Part shown: positions 54,392-63,567 of the stretch, piece after piece
Numbering within the stretch: position 1 is the first letter of the stretch
Layout of the letters: each line of letters begins with the position of its first letter
Assembly: GCA_963699215.1 (NCBI GenBank)
Contig: OY969422.1
Location: 868,001 to 932,000 of the forward strand
DNA: 64,000 nucleotides
Direction: 5' to 3'
Source of the DNA: VRUE01 sp963699215
GTDB lineage: Bacteria > Actinomycetota > Thermoleophilia > Solirubrobacterales > 70-9
The notes under the pieces: generated by a model
What the model saw: the letters and a program-made list of their open reading frames with translations, nothing else
What the model was told of the DNA's origin: nothing
Database searches by the model: none
Translations under genes and position numbers: made by a program

Positions 54392-55522
54392 GTGCTCGCG
54401 GCCGTCTTCTGGATTTGTGCGGGACTGATCGTCTACACGCATGTCGGCTATCCGCTGTTGCTGCGGGCCCTGGTCGCCCTGCGGCGCCGGCCGACCATCA
54501 GCCCCGGCACCTGGGAGGAGCTGCCGCTGGTCTCGCTGATCGTCGCCGCCTTCGACGAGGAGGAGGTGATCGCGGCCAAGGTCGCCAACGCGCTCGCGCT
54601 CGACTACCCGCGCGACCGGCTCGAGCTGATCGTCGCCTCCGACGGCTCCGCCGACGCCACCGTGGAGCGAGCGCGGGCCGCTGGGGCCGACCTGGTGCTC
54701 GACCTGCCGCGCGGCGGCAAGGTCGCCGCCCAGAACGCCGCCGCCGAGCGCGCCGCGGGCGAGATCCTCGCCTTCTCCGACGCCAACAGCGTCTGGGCGC
54801 CGGACGCGCTCCGCCACCTGATCGAGCCATTCGCCGATCCCGCGGTCGGCTACGCCTGCGGCCAGGTCCGCTTCCTCGACTCCGGCGGAGGCAACCTGGA
54901 GGGGGTCTACTGGCGCTACGAGATGAGCGTGCGAGAGCTGGAGTCGGGCCTCGCCGGGATAACCGCCGGCAACGGGGCGATCTACGCCGTCCGCCGCGAT
55001 TCCTACATCCCGCTTCCCCGCGCCGGCAGCCACGACCTCTCGCTTCCCGTTCCTGCTCGCCAAGCGCGGCCGGCGCTCGCTCTACGTTCCCTGGGCCGCG
55101 GCCGAGGAGAAGATGGTGCCGACGCTGGAGGGCGAGTTCGCCCGCAAGCGGCGGATGATGGTCGGCCTCTGGGACATCGTCGTGCGGGAAGGGATGTACT
55201 CGCCGCGCGGCTACCCGCCGCTCTACGCCTTCGAGATCGCCTCGCACCGGCTGCTGCGCTACGCGACCCCGTTCCTGCACGCGATCGCGCTGGCGGCGAA
55301 CGTGGCCCTGCTCGGCCAGGGCTGGGTCTACGTCGCGACGCTCGTGGCTCAGACTCGCCTGTCCTCGTCGCGGCGCTGCTGGGCCTTGCCCTGCCCGCGG
55401 CCCCGTTCCGGATCGCCCGCTACTACGTGCTCGACCACCGCCTCGATCGCGCTCGGGCTCTGGGATCGACTGCGCCGCGGCGCCCCCGGCGCCTGGGAGA
55501 CAAGGCCGAGGGAACGCGGTGA
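54392..55522 (+). CDS. Membrane glycosyltransferase family 2, frameshifted
   Basis: N-terminal membrane segment (FWICAGLIVYTHVGYPLLL), the GT2 core with VSLIVAAFDEEEVIAAKV, ELIVASDGSADATVERA, FSDANSVWAPDAL and the product/acceptor part VGYACGQVRF. The second half continues in another frame (FARKRRMMVGLWDIV, YSPRGYPPLYAFEI, then membrane segments). Frame breaks near 55,035, 55,355 and 55,430. GTG 54392 lies 6 bases after GATAAT. Resembles processive or cellulose-synthase-like GT2 enzymes of exopolysaccharide loci. Confidence 0.75.
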   Translation: MLAAVFWICAGLIVYTHVGYPLLLRALVALRRRPTISPGTWEELPLVSLIVAAFDEEEVIAAKVANALALDYPRDRLELIVASDGSADATVERARAAGADLVLDLPRGGKVAAQNAAAERAAGEILAFSDANSVWAPDALRHLIEPFADPAVGYACGQVRFLDSGGGNLEGVYWRYEMSVRELESGLAGITAGNGAIYAVRRDSYIPLPRAGSHDLSLPVPARQARPALALRSLGRGRGEDGADAGGRVRPQAADDGRPLGHRRAGRDVLAARLPAALRLRDRLAPAAALRDPVPARDRAGGERGPARPGLGLRRDARGSDSPVLVAALLGLALPAAPFRIARYYVLDHRLDRARALGSTAPRRPRRLGDKAEGTR

Positions 55523-55525
55523 GCC

Positions 55526-56096
55526 GTGCCCCGCGCCTTCGACATCGTCATCGCCGCGGTTGCCCTGCGTCCTCCTCTCCCCGGTGCTGCTGATCGCCGC
55601 GGTCGCGATCAGGCTCGGGCGGCCGCGGGCCGGTGATCTACCGGCAGCGCCGGGTCGGCAAGGACGGCCGCGAGTTCGAGCTGCTGAAGCTGCGCACGAT
55701 GGTCGCAGGGCTCCGACCCGGTCGGCGTCGGCAAGGTCGTCGCCCGCGACGATCCGCGCGTCACCGCGCGCCGGGCCGCTTCCTGCGCCGCACCTCGCTC
55801 GACGAGATACCCAACCTGCGTCAACGTCCTGCGCGGCGAGATGGCGATCGTCGGCCCGCGTCCGACGATCCCGGCGCAGGTGAAGCGACTACACGCCGCG
55901 CCAGCACCGCCGTCACGAGGTGCGCCCCGGGATCACCGGCTGGGCGCAGGTCCAGGGCCGCGCCGGCATCCCCTGGGAGGAGCGGATCGAGCTCGACGTC
56001 GAGTACGTCGACCGCCGCAGCCTCGGCCTCGATCTGCGCATCCTCGCCAAGACCGCCTGGCTCCTCGTCACCGGCCACGGCCTCGCCCCGGACTAG
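55526..56096 (+). CDS. Initiating sugar-phosphate transferase (PglC/WcaJ C-terminal type), heavily frameshifted
   Basis: At least five frame changes in about 570 bases; when joined the protein reads AFDIVIAA, LLSPVLLIAAVAIRLG (membrane re-entrant helix), VIYRQRRVGKDGREFELLKL, RFLRRTSLDEIPNL, MAIVGPRPTIPAQV, VRPGITGWAQVQGRAGIPW and YVDRRSLGLDLRILAKT. These are the hallmark motifs of polyprenyl-phosphate hexose-1-phosphate transferases that start glycan assembly on undecaprenyl phosphate. GTG 55526. As sequenced it could not be translated, so either the assembly is poor here or the gene is decayed. Confidence 0.8.
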
Positions 56097-56107
56097 GGTT
56101 CAGGACG

Positions 56108-56660
56108 ATGAGCGAGCGACCCGAGGTCAGTCTGCGCCGGTTCGAGCCCGGCGACGCCGGGGCCGTGCATCGCTGGTTCAACAACCCCGAGGCGACGAAG
56201 ACGCTGATGGAGCAGCGCGACGGCTTCCCGCTGGAGGAAGCCGAGGCGTGGGTGCGGCGGGCGATGGACGACTCGGGCGAGGACCGCAAGTACGCGATCG
56301 TCGTCGAGGGGTACGAGGAGCCGGTCGGCTTCACCGCCCTCTACGGCCTCTTCCGCCAGACCGCGCCCGAGCTGGGGGCGCTGATCGGCGACGACGTGCG
56401 CGGCAAGGGCGTCGGCCGGCGCGCCGAGGCACTGACGATCGCCAAGGCCTTCGACGAGTTCGGCGCGCATCGCGTCTACGGCCGCATCCCGGCCCGCAAC
56501 GAGGTCGCCAAGAAGACCGTGGTCCGGCCTCGGCTGGCAGCACGAGGGGACGATGCGCGGCCACCTGCGCCGTCCCGACGGCGTCGACGACTGCGAGGTC
56601 TGGGGCGTGCTGCCGGACGAGTTCCGCGCCGCCGCCGCCGACCTGCTCGACCCGAGATGA
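56108..56660 (+). CDS. GNAT N-acetyltransferase, frameshifted
   Basis: RimJ/L-type GNAT: VSLRRFEPGDAGAVHRWFNN at the start, ALIGDDVRGKGVGRRAEAL as acetyl-CoA site, and YGRIPARNEVAK. After a break near 56,523 the end reads GWQHEGTMRGHLRRPDGVDD. ATG 56108 lies 8 bases after TAGGGT. Its TGA overlaps the next ATG. Possibly acetylates an amino sugar of the surface glycan. Confidence 0.8.
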
Positions 56661-57647
56661 GCGCTCCCGGCGGGACCGGGGCCGTCGCCAGCCTGCTCGC
56701 CGACGCCGGCGCCGCGACGCAGGGCGAGGAGTTCTTCCGCTCGCGCCCCTTCCTCGACGCCGAAGGCGTCACCCACACGCTGCGGATCGAGGCGGGCGAG
56801 GTCGAGCTGCTGGCGCCGCTGATCGTCCGCGAGATCCCCGGCGGCGGCCTCGACGCGATCTCCCCCTATGGGTATCCGGGCATCGCCAAGCCACAGATTG
56901 CAGGTTGGAGCATTGACCCCCCTATAGAGGGGTCGATGCTCCAACCGACGGTCCAGACCGAAGAGGTCGACTTCTCCGCCACCGGGCTCGTCTCGGTCTT
57001 CATCCGCCACACGCTGGCCGAGCCGCCGCTGGCCGGCGCCGCCGAGCGCAACGTCGTCCAGATCGCCGACCCGGCGCTGCCGCCGAAGAGCCGCGGCAGC
57101 GACCGCAACCGGATCAACAAGAACCGCCGCGCCGGCTACGAGGTGCAGCTGCTCGCCGGGGCCGAGACGAGCGCCGACCAGCGGGCCGGCTTCCTGACCG
57201 CGTACGAGCAGACGATGCGGCGCACCGGCGCCGCCGAGCGCTACTTCTTCGCCGCCGCCTACTTCGACCGCATCCTCGAGTCGGACCTCGCCTGGCTCGC
57301 CCTTGCGCAGGCGCCCGAGGGCGGCGTCGCGGCCGCCTCGATCGCGGTCCGCAGCGACGGCTTCCTCCACTACTACCTCAGCGGCAGCGCCGACTCCCAC
57401 CTGCGCGACTCGCCGATGAAGAACGTCGTCGCCGCCCTGGTCGAGCTCTCGGCCGAGCTGGGGCTGCCGCTCAACCTCGGCGGCGGGATCGCCCACGGCG
57501 ACGCGCTGGAGGAGTTCAAGCGAGGCTTCGCCAACCGCGAGCAGGCCTGGCATAGCTCCGAGATCGTCTGCGATCGGGTCGCCTACGACGCGCCTCTCGG
57601 CGGGGCGCGACGGGGGCGGCTTCTTCCCCGCCTACCGCGCGCCCTAG
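56657..57647 (+). CDS. FemAB/GNAT-like acyltransferase, frameshifted at C-terminus
   Basis: About 330 residues of the lipid II aminoacyl-/GNAT-like FemAB superfamily: PPKSRGSDRNRINKNRRAGY, AYEQTMRRTGAAERYFFAA, YLSGSADSHLRDSPMKNVV and NLGGGIAHGDALEEFKRGF. A one-base surplus near 57,590 changes the last residues; corrected, it ends FFPAYRAP at TAG 57645. It carries an in-frame hairpin at 56903-56946. A transferase acting on surface sugars or peptidoglycan is likely. Confidence 0.75.
56903..56946 (+). repeat. 18-nt-arm hairpin inside the FemAB-like gene
   Basis: 56903-56920 and 56929-56946 are complementary at 17 of 18 positions, with an 8-nt loop. Its translation (GWSIDPPIEGSMLQPT) interrupts the domain between GIAKPQI and VQTEEVDF, suggesting that it was inserted in frame. 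Confidence 0.65.
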
Positions 57648-58437
57648 CTGCTGTCGGTTCCAGCCGGCGTGGGGCCTGTTCAGCCCGAAGGCGTTGACCG
57701 GCTCGCCGCCGTATTTACCCCAGGTCGCCTTGCCGAAGGCACGGATCGCGTCGAGGGTGATCGCGCCTTGTACTCCCCGCAACCCAGCAGGTTGGTCCAG
57801 GTCGTCGCCGCGACCTCGTAGTCCATGTTTTCGTTGGGGAAGAGCAACGTCCCCCCGTACATCGTGTCGTAGAGGCCCTTGAGCGCGAGCTGGTCTTCCT
57901 CGGGCAGATCCGGGCTGTACTGGATCTGCATGCGGCCGTGCTCGAGCGAGTGGACGATGAAGATTTCGCTGGGCATCTCGCTGTAGGCGCCATCCGCCTC
58001 CTGGTAGGGCGACGTGGCGTGGTTGCCCGAGGTCGGCGGGTTGGTTTTGTAGTCCGGCGTCGGCGCGGTCGGCGGCAGGTGGTTCGTGGCCCTCGTCTTT
58101 GAGCTGGAGCCGCAGCGTGCAGCCGGCCTGCTTCGCCGCCTGCTTCAGGTTCGTCACCTCGACCGCCGGGGGCGCAGGCCCCTCGCGCTCGTCCGGCTGG
58201 AAGCCCGTTGGTCGAGCCACTGGCCTGGTTGATGTGGGCATGCACCGCCCCCGCCCGCCGCCCGAAGAGGCGATGACCGACGACGATCCCGGCAAGGACG
58301 AGCAGGCCGATCAGAGCCCGGCGAACGCCGTAGACGGCGATCAGCCGCCGCGCTGCTCCGCCTTCTCGCTGGCCGGACTCGCGTTCCTCCCGCGCCTGGC
58401 GGAGCCGCTCCTTCTCTTCCTCCCTGCGATTGGCCAC
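57644..58437 (-). CDS. DUF3105 family membrane protein, multiply frameshifted
   Basis: A basic coiled N-terminus (EEEKERLRQAREERESGQRE), one membrane segment (ALIGLLVLAGIVVGHRLF), then a DUF3105 domain: TNPPTSGNHATSPYQ, IVHSLEHGRMQIQYSP, LLFPNENMDYEVAATTW. At least four frame changes occur between 57,690 and 58,210. The probable stop TAG (57644-57646, minus strand) overlaps the convergent stop in a CTAG. Domain function is unknown; relatives are extracytoplasmic. Confidence 0.7.
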
Positions 58438-58447
58438 GGTGCGTCCC

Positions 58448-59304
58448 TTATCCTGCCACAGCAGCGGCGCTGCGCCCGTTGCCGTCGATGCCCGCAGCCG
58501 CCCCGCTCGGTGCCCAGACCTCGTCCAGGAACAGGGCGAGCTCCTCGTGAGACGCTTCGGCCGCACCCGCCACTCGAGGATCGAGTCCGCTTCGACCAGG
58601 CGCGCGTCGCGCAGCTCCTCGATCGAGCATGCCGGAGTCGCTGAACGGGTGCAGCGGGTCGCGCGGGTGGCCGACGATCAGGGTCGGCTGCTCGATCAGG
58701 CGCCGCTGCTCGCGCTGCGGGGGCGGTCTCGCCCAGCAGCAGGCCCTCGAGCACGGCGACCGAGGGACCGGGTCGCGGCGCACCCAGTCGAGCCCGATGT
58801 CGAGCAGGAAGTGGGTGCGGGGGACGGATCGAGGCGAGCCGCGAGCCGAGCTCGAATGCCGGCCGGCCGACGCGCAGCGCCGAGCATCACCGGGGCGAAG
58901 ATCGCGACGACCGCGGCGAGCGCGTTGTCGAGCACCGGCATCTCGATGAACAGGCCCTTGGACCCGGTCGGGGTGGCGGACCGCCAGCTCCAGCGCGACG
59001 TTGGCGCCCAGCGAGGTGCCGCCGACGACCGCCCGCTCGAGTCTCGAGGTGGTCGAGCAGCGCGACGACCTGCTCGGCGAAGAGCGGCATCGAGTAGCGC
59101 CGCAGGTCCTCCGGGCTGGTCGGAGCGGCCGTGGCCGAGCAGGTCGACGCAGATCACCCGGTTGCCGCGCTCGGCCAGCGCCGGCCCGAGGCGCTCGAAC
59201 ATGCGCCGGTTCATCAGCAGGCCGTGGACGAGGACGATCGGCCGCTCGCCCTCGCCGTACTCGTCGAAGCCGATCCGGTAGCCCTGGTAGTTCAGCTCCG
59301 CCAT
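58448..59304 (-). CDS. Alpha/beta hydrolase, multiply frameshifted
   Basis: The joined product reads NYQGYRIGFDEYGEGERPIV, LVHGLLMNRRMFERLGPAL, VICVDLLGHGRSDQP, VVGGTSLGANVALELAV (nucleophile elbow GTSLG), FIEMPVLDNALAAVVAI, PTLIVGHPRDPLHPFSDSG (acid region) and a last histidine in AEASHEELALFL. So the Ser-Asp-His triad appears intact. Several one-base breaks lie between 58,560 and 59,110. ATG 59304 overlaps the metF stop. The substrate is unknown. Confidence 0.75.
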
Positions 59305-60252
59305 TGTGGCGCAACCAGTCTAGAGGCCGGAACGCCGCGCTTTCCGACCGGGTCGGCCGGCGTGCCGCGGGTCCGCTCCCAGGGACGCGAGGCGCGCAGC
59401 GACGCGAGCACCGCCCGCGTCGCCGGGGCACGGTTGAGTGCGTAGAAGTGGATTCCCGGCGCGCCGCCGATCAGCAGCTCGGCGCACTGCTGCGCCGCGT
59501 AGGCGACTCCGAGCTCGAACTCGGCCACCTCGTCGCCGCCCGCGGCGGCGATCGCCGCTTCCAGCCGCGGCGGGATCGAGGCGTCGCAGAGCTCGCAGAT
59601 CCGCTTCGTCTGGGCGAAGCTCGCGACCGGGATCACCCCCGCGAGGATCGGCACGTCGATCCCCTTCGCCCGCGCCGCCGCGACGAAGTCGAAGTAGACC
59701 TGGTTGTCGAAGAAGAGCTGGGTGATCAGGAACGTCGCGCCGGCCTCGACCTTGGTCTTCAGGTAGTCGAGGTCGGTGTCGAGGTCGGGCGCCTCGGGGT
59801 GGACCTCGGGGAAGCAGGCCCCGCCGACGGTGAAGTCCCAGCCGGCGGCGATGAAGGCGGCCAGCTCGGCGGCGCTGCCCAGCCCGCCCTGCGGCTGGAC
59901 GAAGTCGGGCTGTCCGCGCGGCGGGTCGCCGCGCAGGGCGAAGACGTTCTCGATCCCGGTGGCGGCGATGCGGTCGAGCGTGGCGGAGAGCCCCTCGGTG
60001 GTCTCGCCGACGCAGCTCAGGTGGGCCATCGTCTCCAGCCCGAGGTCGTCCTTCAGCGCCCGGGTGATCTCGACCGTGCCCTCGCGGGTCGAGCCGCCCG
60101 CCCCGTAGGTGACCGAGACGAAGTCGGGCTCGAGCTCGCGCAGCGACCGTGCCGTTGCGAACAGCAGCCTCGGTCGCCTCCTCCGTCTTGGGCGGGAAGA
60201 ACTCGACCGAGAAGACGGGTCGCTTGCTGTCGAGGATCTGGTCGATGCGCAT
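59292..60252 (-). CDS. metF: Methylenetetrahydrofolate reductase, frameshifted
   Basis: Reduces 5,10-methylene-THF to 5-methyl-THF for methionine. It has PVFSVEFFPPKTEEATEAA at the start, then in the second frame MAHLSCVGETTEG, NVFALRGDPPRG, FTVGGACFPEVHPE, FLITQLFFDNQVYFDFV and GIHFYALNRA. The frame breaks near 60,165. One added base restores LFATARSLRELEPDFVSVTY. ATG 60252 (MRIDQIL). Overlaps the hydrolase by 13 bases. Confidence 0.9.
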
Positions 60253-60282
60253 TTTGCGCAGAGTAGCTGGACCGGGCGGGCT

Positions 60283-61668
60283 CTACGCGCGGTGGCGGTC
60301 GACGCGCGCCTGGAAATACGCCTGGATGTCCTCCAGCCGTTTGCCCTTCGTCTCCGGGACCAGCTTCCAGCAGAAGACGAGGGTGACGATGCCGATCGCC
60401 CCGTAGAACCAGAAGGCGCCGCTGCGCCCGAGCGCTTCGATCAAGAGCAGGAAGGTGAGCGAGACGATGAAGTTGAAGGTCCAGTTCGCCATCGTCCCCA
60501 CCCCGGCCGCCTTGCTGCGCACGCCCAGCGGGTAGATCTCGGCGTTGAGCAGCCAGAAGATCGGCCCGAGGCTGATCGCGAAGGAGGCGACGTAGACCAT
60601 CAGGCTGCCGATCGCCAGCGCCGAGTCGAAGGTGCTGCCCCCGCCGCCGACGAAGGCGAGGCCGAGGGTGAACAGCGAGATCGTCATGCCGGAGACGCCG
60701 ACCATCAAGAGCGTCCGCCGCCCGGTCCGGTCGAGCAAGCGCATCGCCACCAGGGTCATGCCGACGTTGATCACGCCGACCCCGACTGCGGCCAGGATCG
60801 CCCCGGCCGAGGAGTCGACCCCGGTGAATTCGACGATCGTCGGCGCGTAGTAGATGACCGTGTTGATCCCGGTCACCTGCTGCAGGATCGCCAGCCCCAC
60901 CCCGACCACCAGCGCCGCTTTGACCAGGGGCTGCAGCAGCTCGCCCCAGGCGCCCGGTTTCTCGTCGAGGCTCTCCTTGATCTCCTCCAGCTCGCGGTCG
61001 ATCGTGTCGGGGTCGTCGACGCGGATCTTGGCCAGCGTCGCCCGTGCGGCGAAGTCGTCGCCGCTCATCACCAGCCAGCGGGGGCTCTGCGGCATCCGCA
61101 GCATGCCGAAGGCGAGCGCCAGCGCCGGGACGACGCCGAGGCCGAGCATCCAGCGCCAGCCTTCGACGTGGTCGAAGGCGAGCCCGACCAGGTAGGCGGC
61201 GAGGATGCCGATCGTCACCGCCAGCTGGAAGAAGCTGACCAGGCGTCCGCGGCTCTCCGGCGGCGCCACCTCGGAGATGTAGACCGGGGCGGCTGCCGAG
61301 GCGAGGCCGATCGCGACCCCGATCACGATCCGGGCGATCACCAGCACCTCGGTGCCGGGGGCGGCGGCGCTGGCCAGCGCTCCGGCGATGAAGACGAAGG
61401 CGGCGAGCAGGATCATCACGCGACGGCCGTAGCGGTCGGCGGCCGGGCCGGCGAAGGCGGCCCCGGCGACGGCGCCGATCGGCACCGCGGCGACGACCAG
61501 CCCCTGGGCGAAGCTGCCGAGCCCGAAGTCGTCCTTGATGAAGAGCAGCGCCCCGGCGATGACGCCGGTGTCGTAGCCGAACAGCAGCCCGCCGAGCCCG
61601 GCTATCGCCGCCGTCAACACGACGTTGCGCCGCGCTCTGCGGCGAGAGGCCTCCAAGCCGTCGCTCAT
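60283..61668 (-). CDS. Sugar porter (MFS, sugar/H+ symporter)
   Basis: 461 residues with 12 membrane segments. It has LGGLLFGYDTGVIAGALLFI, RYGRRVMI, VYISEVAPPESRGRLVS, PQSPRWLV, AILQQVTGINTVIYYAPTI, DRTGRRTLLM and PETKGKRLEDIQ, all sugar-porter signatures. It likely imports a hexose, pentose or inositol; specificity cannot be read. ATG 61668 is preferred over a longer frame. Confidence 0.93.
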   Translation of the reverse strand: MSDGLEASRRRARRNVVLTAAIAGLGGLLFGYDTGVIAGALLFIKDDFGLGSFAQGLVVAAVPIGAVAGAAFAGPAADRYGRRVMILLAAFVFIAGALASAAAPGTEVLVIARIVIGVAIGLASAAAPVYISEVAPPESRGRLVSFFQLAVTIGILAAYLVGLAFDHVEGWRWMLGLGVVPALALAFGMLRMPQSPRWLVMSGDDFAARATLAKIRVDDPDTIDRELEEIKESLDEKPGAWGELLQPLVKAALVVGVGLAILQQVTGINTVIYYAPTIVEFTGVDSSAGAILAAVGVGVINVGMTLVAMRLLDRTGRRTLLMVGVSGMTISLFTLGLAFVGGGGSTFDSALAIGSLMVYVASFAISLGPIFWLLNAEIYPLGVRSKAAGVGTMANWTFNFIVSLTFLLLIEALGRSGAFWFYGAIGIVTLVFCWKLVPETKGKRLEDIQAYFQARVDRHRA

Positions 61669-61774
61669 CCCGGCGCGAACGTACAGCGCCTTCCAGACGG
61701 CTCGGCAAGCCGCCCGCCCCGCGGCCATTTCCCGGACTTTGCGAGATCCCCGTTCGGCCACCCCTAGACGCCGC

Positions 61775-61921
61775 CAGGAGGCCCGGTTAGGTTGCTCCTG
61801 CGACTGGGAAAGACAGGCCCTGCGGAAGCCAGCGGGACACCGTCTTGAAGGTGGCGCAAGGAGCTTCTAGCGCGAAGGCTACGCGCGGGCAGGCTTTAAG
61901 CGCGACCCCCGGTCGCTTTTT
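61775..61921 (+). ncRNA. Candidate structured small RNA ending in a terminator
   Basis: The segment has no coding frame. GCTCCTGCG (61794-61802) pairs with CGCAAGGAGC (61855-61864) with one bulge, enclosing AAGAC/GTCTT and CACC/GGTG hairpin options. A GCGCG/CGCGC hairpin (61870-61886) follows. It ends in GCGACC-CCC-GGTCGC then TTTTT (61902-61921), an intrinsic terminator on the plus strand. The stem around GGAA recalls SRP RNA helix 8 but does not match. The 5' end is not known. No riboswitch class that I recognise. Confidence 0.4.
61902..61921 (+). terminator. Intrinsic terminator after the candidate RNA
   Basis: A 6-bp perfect stem GCGACC/GGTCGC with loop CCC and five T. No coding frame precedes it on this strand, so it implies a non-coding transcript. 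The following 168 bases to the enoyl-CoA hydratase gene hold nothing clear except that gene's -10 box. Confidence 0.7.
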
Positions 61922-62076
61922 CGTGCGCCAGCGCGAGTGGGGTGTCCGGGTGCGTCTCTAGCTTTGGCCGCGGTCATCGAGTGCCTGCCCTCTTTGACCC
62001 GCGCACCGGGGCGCATCTGGGAGTCGGCGTTGCCTGGCCACCCGTGAGTTGCCGGCAACTAGCCCGCCCTCTCCCA

Positions 62077-62082
62077 TACCCT
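62077..62082 (+). promoter_or_regulatory. -10 element TACCCT for the enoyl-CoA hydratase gene
   Basis: TACCCT lies 7 bases before ATG 62090, the leaderless spacing seen elsewhere here. Confidence 0.4.
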
Positions 62083-62089
62083 CTGCCCG

Positions 62090-62842
62090 ATGAGCGACGA
62101 GTTGCGTTACGAGCGGGTCGGCGCGGCGGCGGTGCTGACCATCGACCGACCGGAGCGTCGCAACGCGATCGACGCCACCGCGGCGGAGCTCTTCCGCCAG
62201 GGCCTGCGCGACTTCGAGGCCGACGAGGGCGCCCGCGTCCTCGTCCTCACCGGCGCCGGCGGCGAGGCGTTCTGCGCCGGCGCCGACCTGAAGGCGATGA
62301 ACCTCGACGTCGGCAATCCAGACGGCCCGATGGGTCCCACCCGCCTCACGCCGGCCAAGCCGGCGATCGCCGCGGTCGACGGCTGGTGTCTGGCCGGCGG
62401 CGTCGAGCTGGCGCTCTGGTGCGACCTGCGGATCGCCACGCCGAAGTCCACCTTCGGCCTCTTCGAGCGCCGCTGGGGGGTGCCGCTGCTGGACGGCGGA
62501 ACGCAGCGGCTGCCGCGGACGATCGGCATGGGCCGCGCCCTGGAGCTGATCCTCACCGGCCGCCCGGTTCCCGCCGAGGAGGCGCAGCGGATCGGCCTCG
62601 TCAACGAGCTGGCCGAGCCCGGCACGCACCTAGAGCGAGCCCTGGAGCTGGCCGAGCGGATCGCCTCCTTCCCTCAGGAGACGATGCTCGCCGACCGCCG
62701 CGGCGCGATCGAGGGCTTTGGCCAGCCGCTTGCCGACGGCCTCGCTCTGGAGGCCAAGCTCGGCAATCAGGTCCTCGACGTGGCCGTTCGCGGAGCAGCC
62801 CGCTTCGCCGACGGCGAGGGGCGGCATGGCGAGGGCGTCTAG
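62090..62842 (+). CDS. Enoyl-CoA hydratase/isomerase family protein (crotonase fold)
   Basis: 250 residues. It has LTIDRPERRNAIDATAAELF, the oxyanion-hole FCAGADLKAMNLDV, and DGWCLAGGVELALWCDLRIA. The usual catalytic Glu region is TFGLFERRWGVPLLDGGTQR. It hydrates or isomerises an acyl-CoA in fatty-acid or amino-acid breakdown. The stop overlaps the convergent TetR gene by 4 bases. Confidence 0.88.
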   Translation: MSDELRYERVGAAAVLTIDRPERRNAIDATAAELFRQGLRDFEADEGARVLVLTGAGGEAFCAGADLKAMNLDVGNPDGPMGPTRLTPAKPAIAAVDGWCLAGGVELALWCDLRIATPKSTFGLFERRWGVPLLDGGTQRLPRTIGMGRALELILTGRPVPAEEAQRIGLVNELAEPGTHLERALELAERIASFPQETMLADRRGAIEGFGQPLADGLALEAKLGNQVLDVAVRGAARFADGEGRHGEGV

Positions 62843-63516
62843 CTCTCGCGCGTGACGCGCCGCATCTCGTCTTCGGCCGCTTCGGAGCCCAGGTAGGGCA
62901 TCAGCACGGCGAAGACGAGGTCGGGCAGGATCCGCTTCAGCTCCGGGCCGCGCCCGGCGCGGACCTCGTCGAAGATCATCGAGGCGGCGCCGCCCACTGC
63001 GAAGCGGGCCGTGTCGGCCGGCAGCTCTTCGCCCTGGCCCGAGTAGGTGCGGCCCTCCTCGAGGAAGGGGGTGAACCGGGTGAACATCGCGCGGTAGCGC
63101 TCGCGCGCGTCGTCGCCCGCCGCGGTCGCCTCGACCATCGCCATGCGGGCGATGTCCGCCTCCATCGCAAGCAGCTCGACCAGGGCCCCGAGGCCGGCGG
63201 CTATCTGCTCCGGCCAGAGCTCGTCCGAAGCCGCCTCGAAGGCGGCGGTCACGTGAGCCACGAGGACGTCGAAGACGGCGTCGTAGGACTCGAGGAAGCA
63301 GGCCTCCTTGCTCTCGAACATCTCGTCGAAGGCCTCACGCGGGACCCCGGCGTACTCGACCACGTCGGCCACCGTGGTCGCCTCGTAGCCCTTCGCCGCC
63401 GACACCCTCACCATCGCCTCCAGCAACCGCTCGCGCTCGGAGCGAATGACGTATGCGCGAGGTAACCCGTGACGGTCAAGCGGTGCTTCAGGATTCGAAG
63501 TAGGAGGCGAATCCAT
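62839..63516 (-). CDS. TetR family transcriptional regulator
   Basis: 225 residues with an N-terminal TetR helix-turn-helix (RLLEAMVRVSAAKGYEATTV, DVVEYAGVPREAFDEMFESK) and a helical ligand domain. Convergent with the enoyl-CoA hydratase and tandem with another TetR gene, so a role in acyl-CoA/lipid catabolism is possible. ATG 63516 (MDSPPTS) is used. Confidence 0.85.
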   Translation of the reverse strand: MDSPPTSNPEAPLDRHGLPRAYVIRSERERLLEAMVRVSAAKGYEATTVADVVEYAGVPREAFDEMFESKEACFLESYDAVFDVLVAHVTAAFEAASDELWPEQIAAGLGALVELLAMEADIARMAMVEATAAGDDARERYRAMFTRFTPFLEEGRTYSGQGEELPADTARFAVGGAASMIFDEVRAGRGPELKRILPDLVFAVLMPYLGSEAAEDEMRRVTRES

Positions 63517-63567
63517 CGCCACTCAATGTAGGGCAGGAGTGTCGGCCTGTCCAACCCCCGCGGGGGG

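Noticed and set aside
55526..56096. Sugar-transferase gene considered as a real pseudogene
   Set aside because: Frames restore conserved motifs in the correct order with one-base changes, as in many essential genes here; indel error is simpler.
61775..61921. Segment considered as SRP RNA
   Set aside because: ACAGGCCC...GGAA...GGG recalls helix 8, but the 3' AGCAG side of the symmetric loop is missing and the apical stem is too long.
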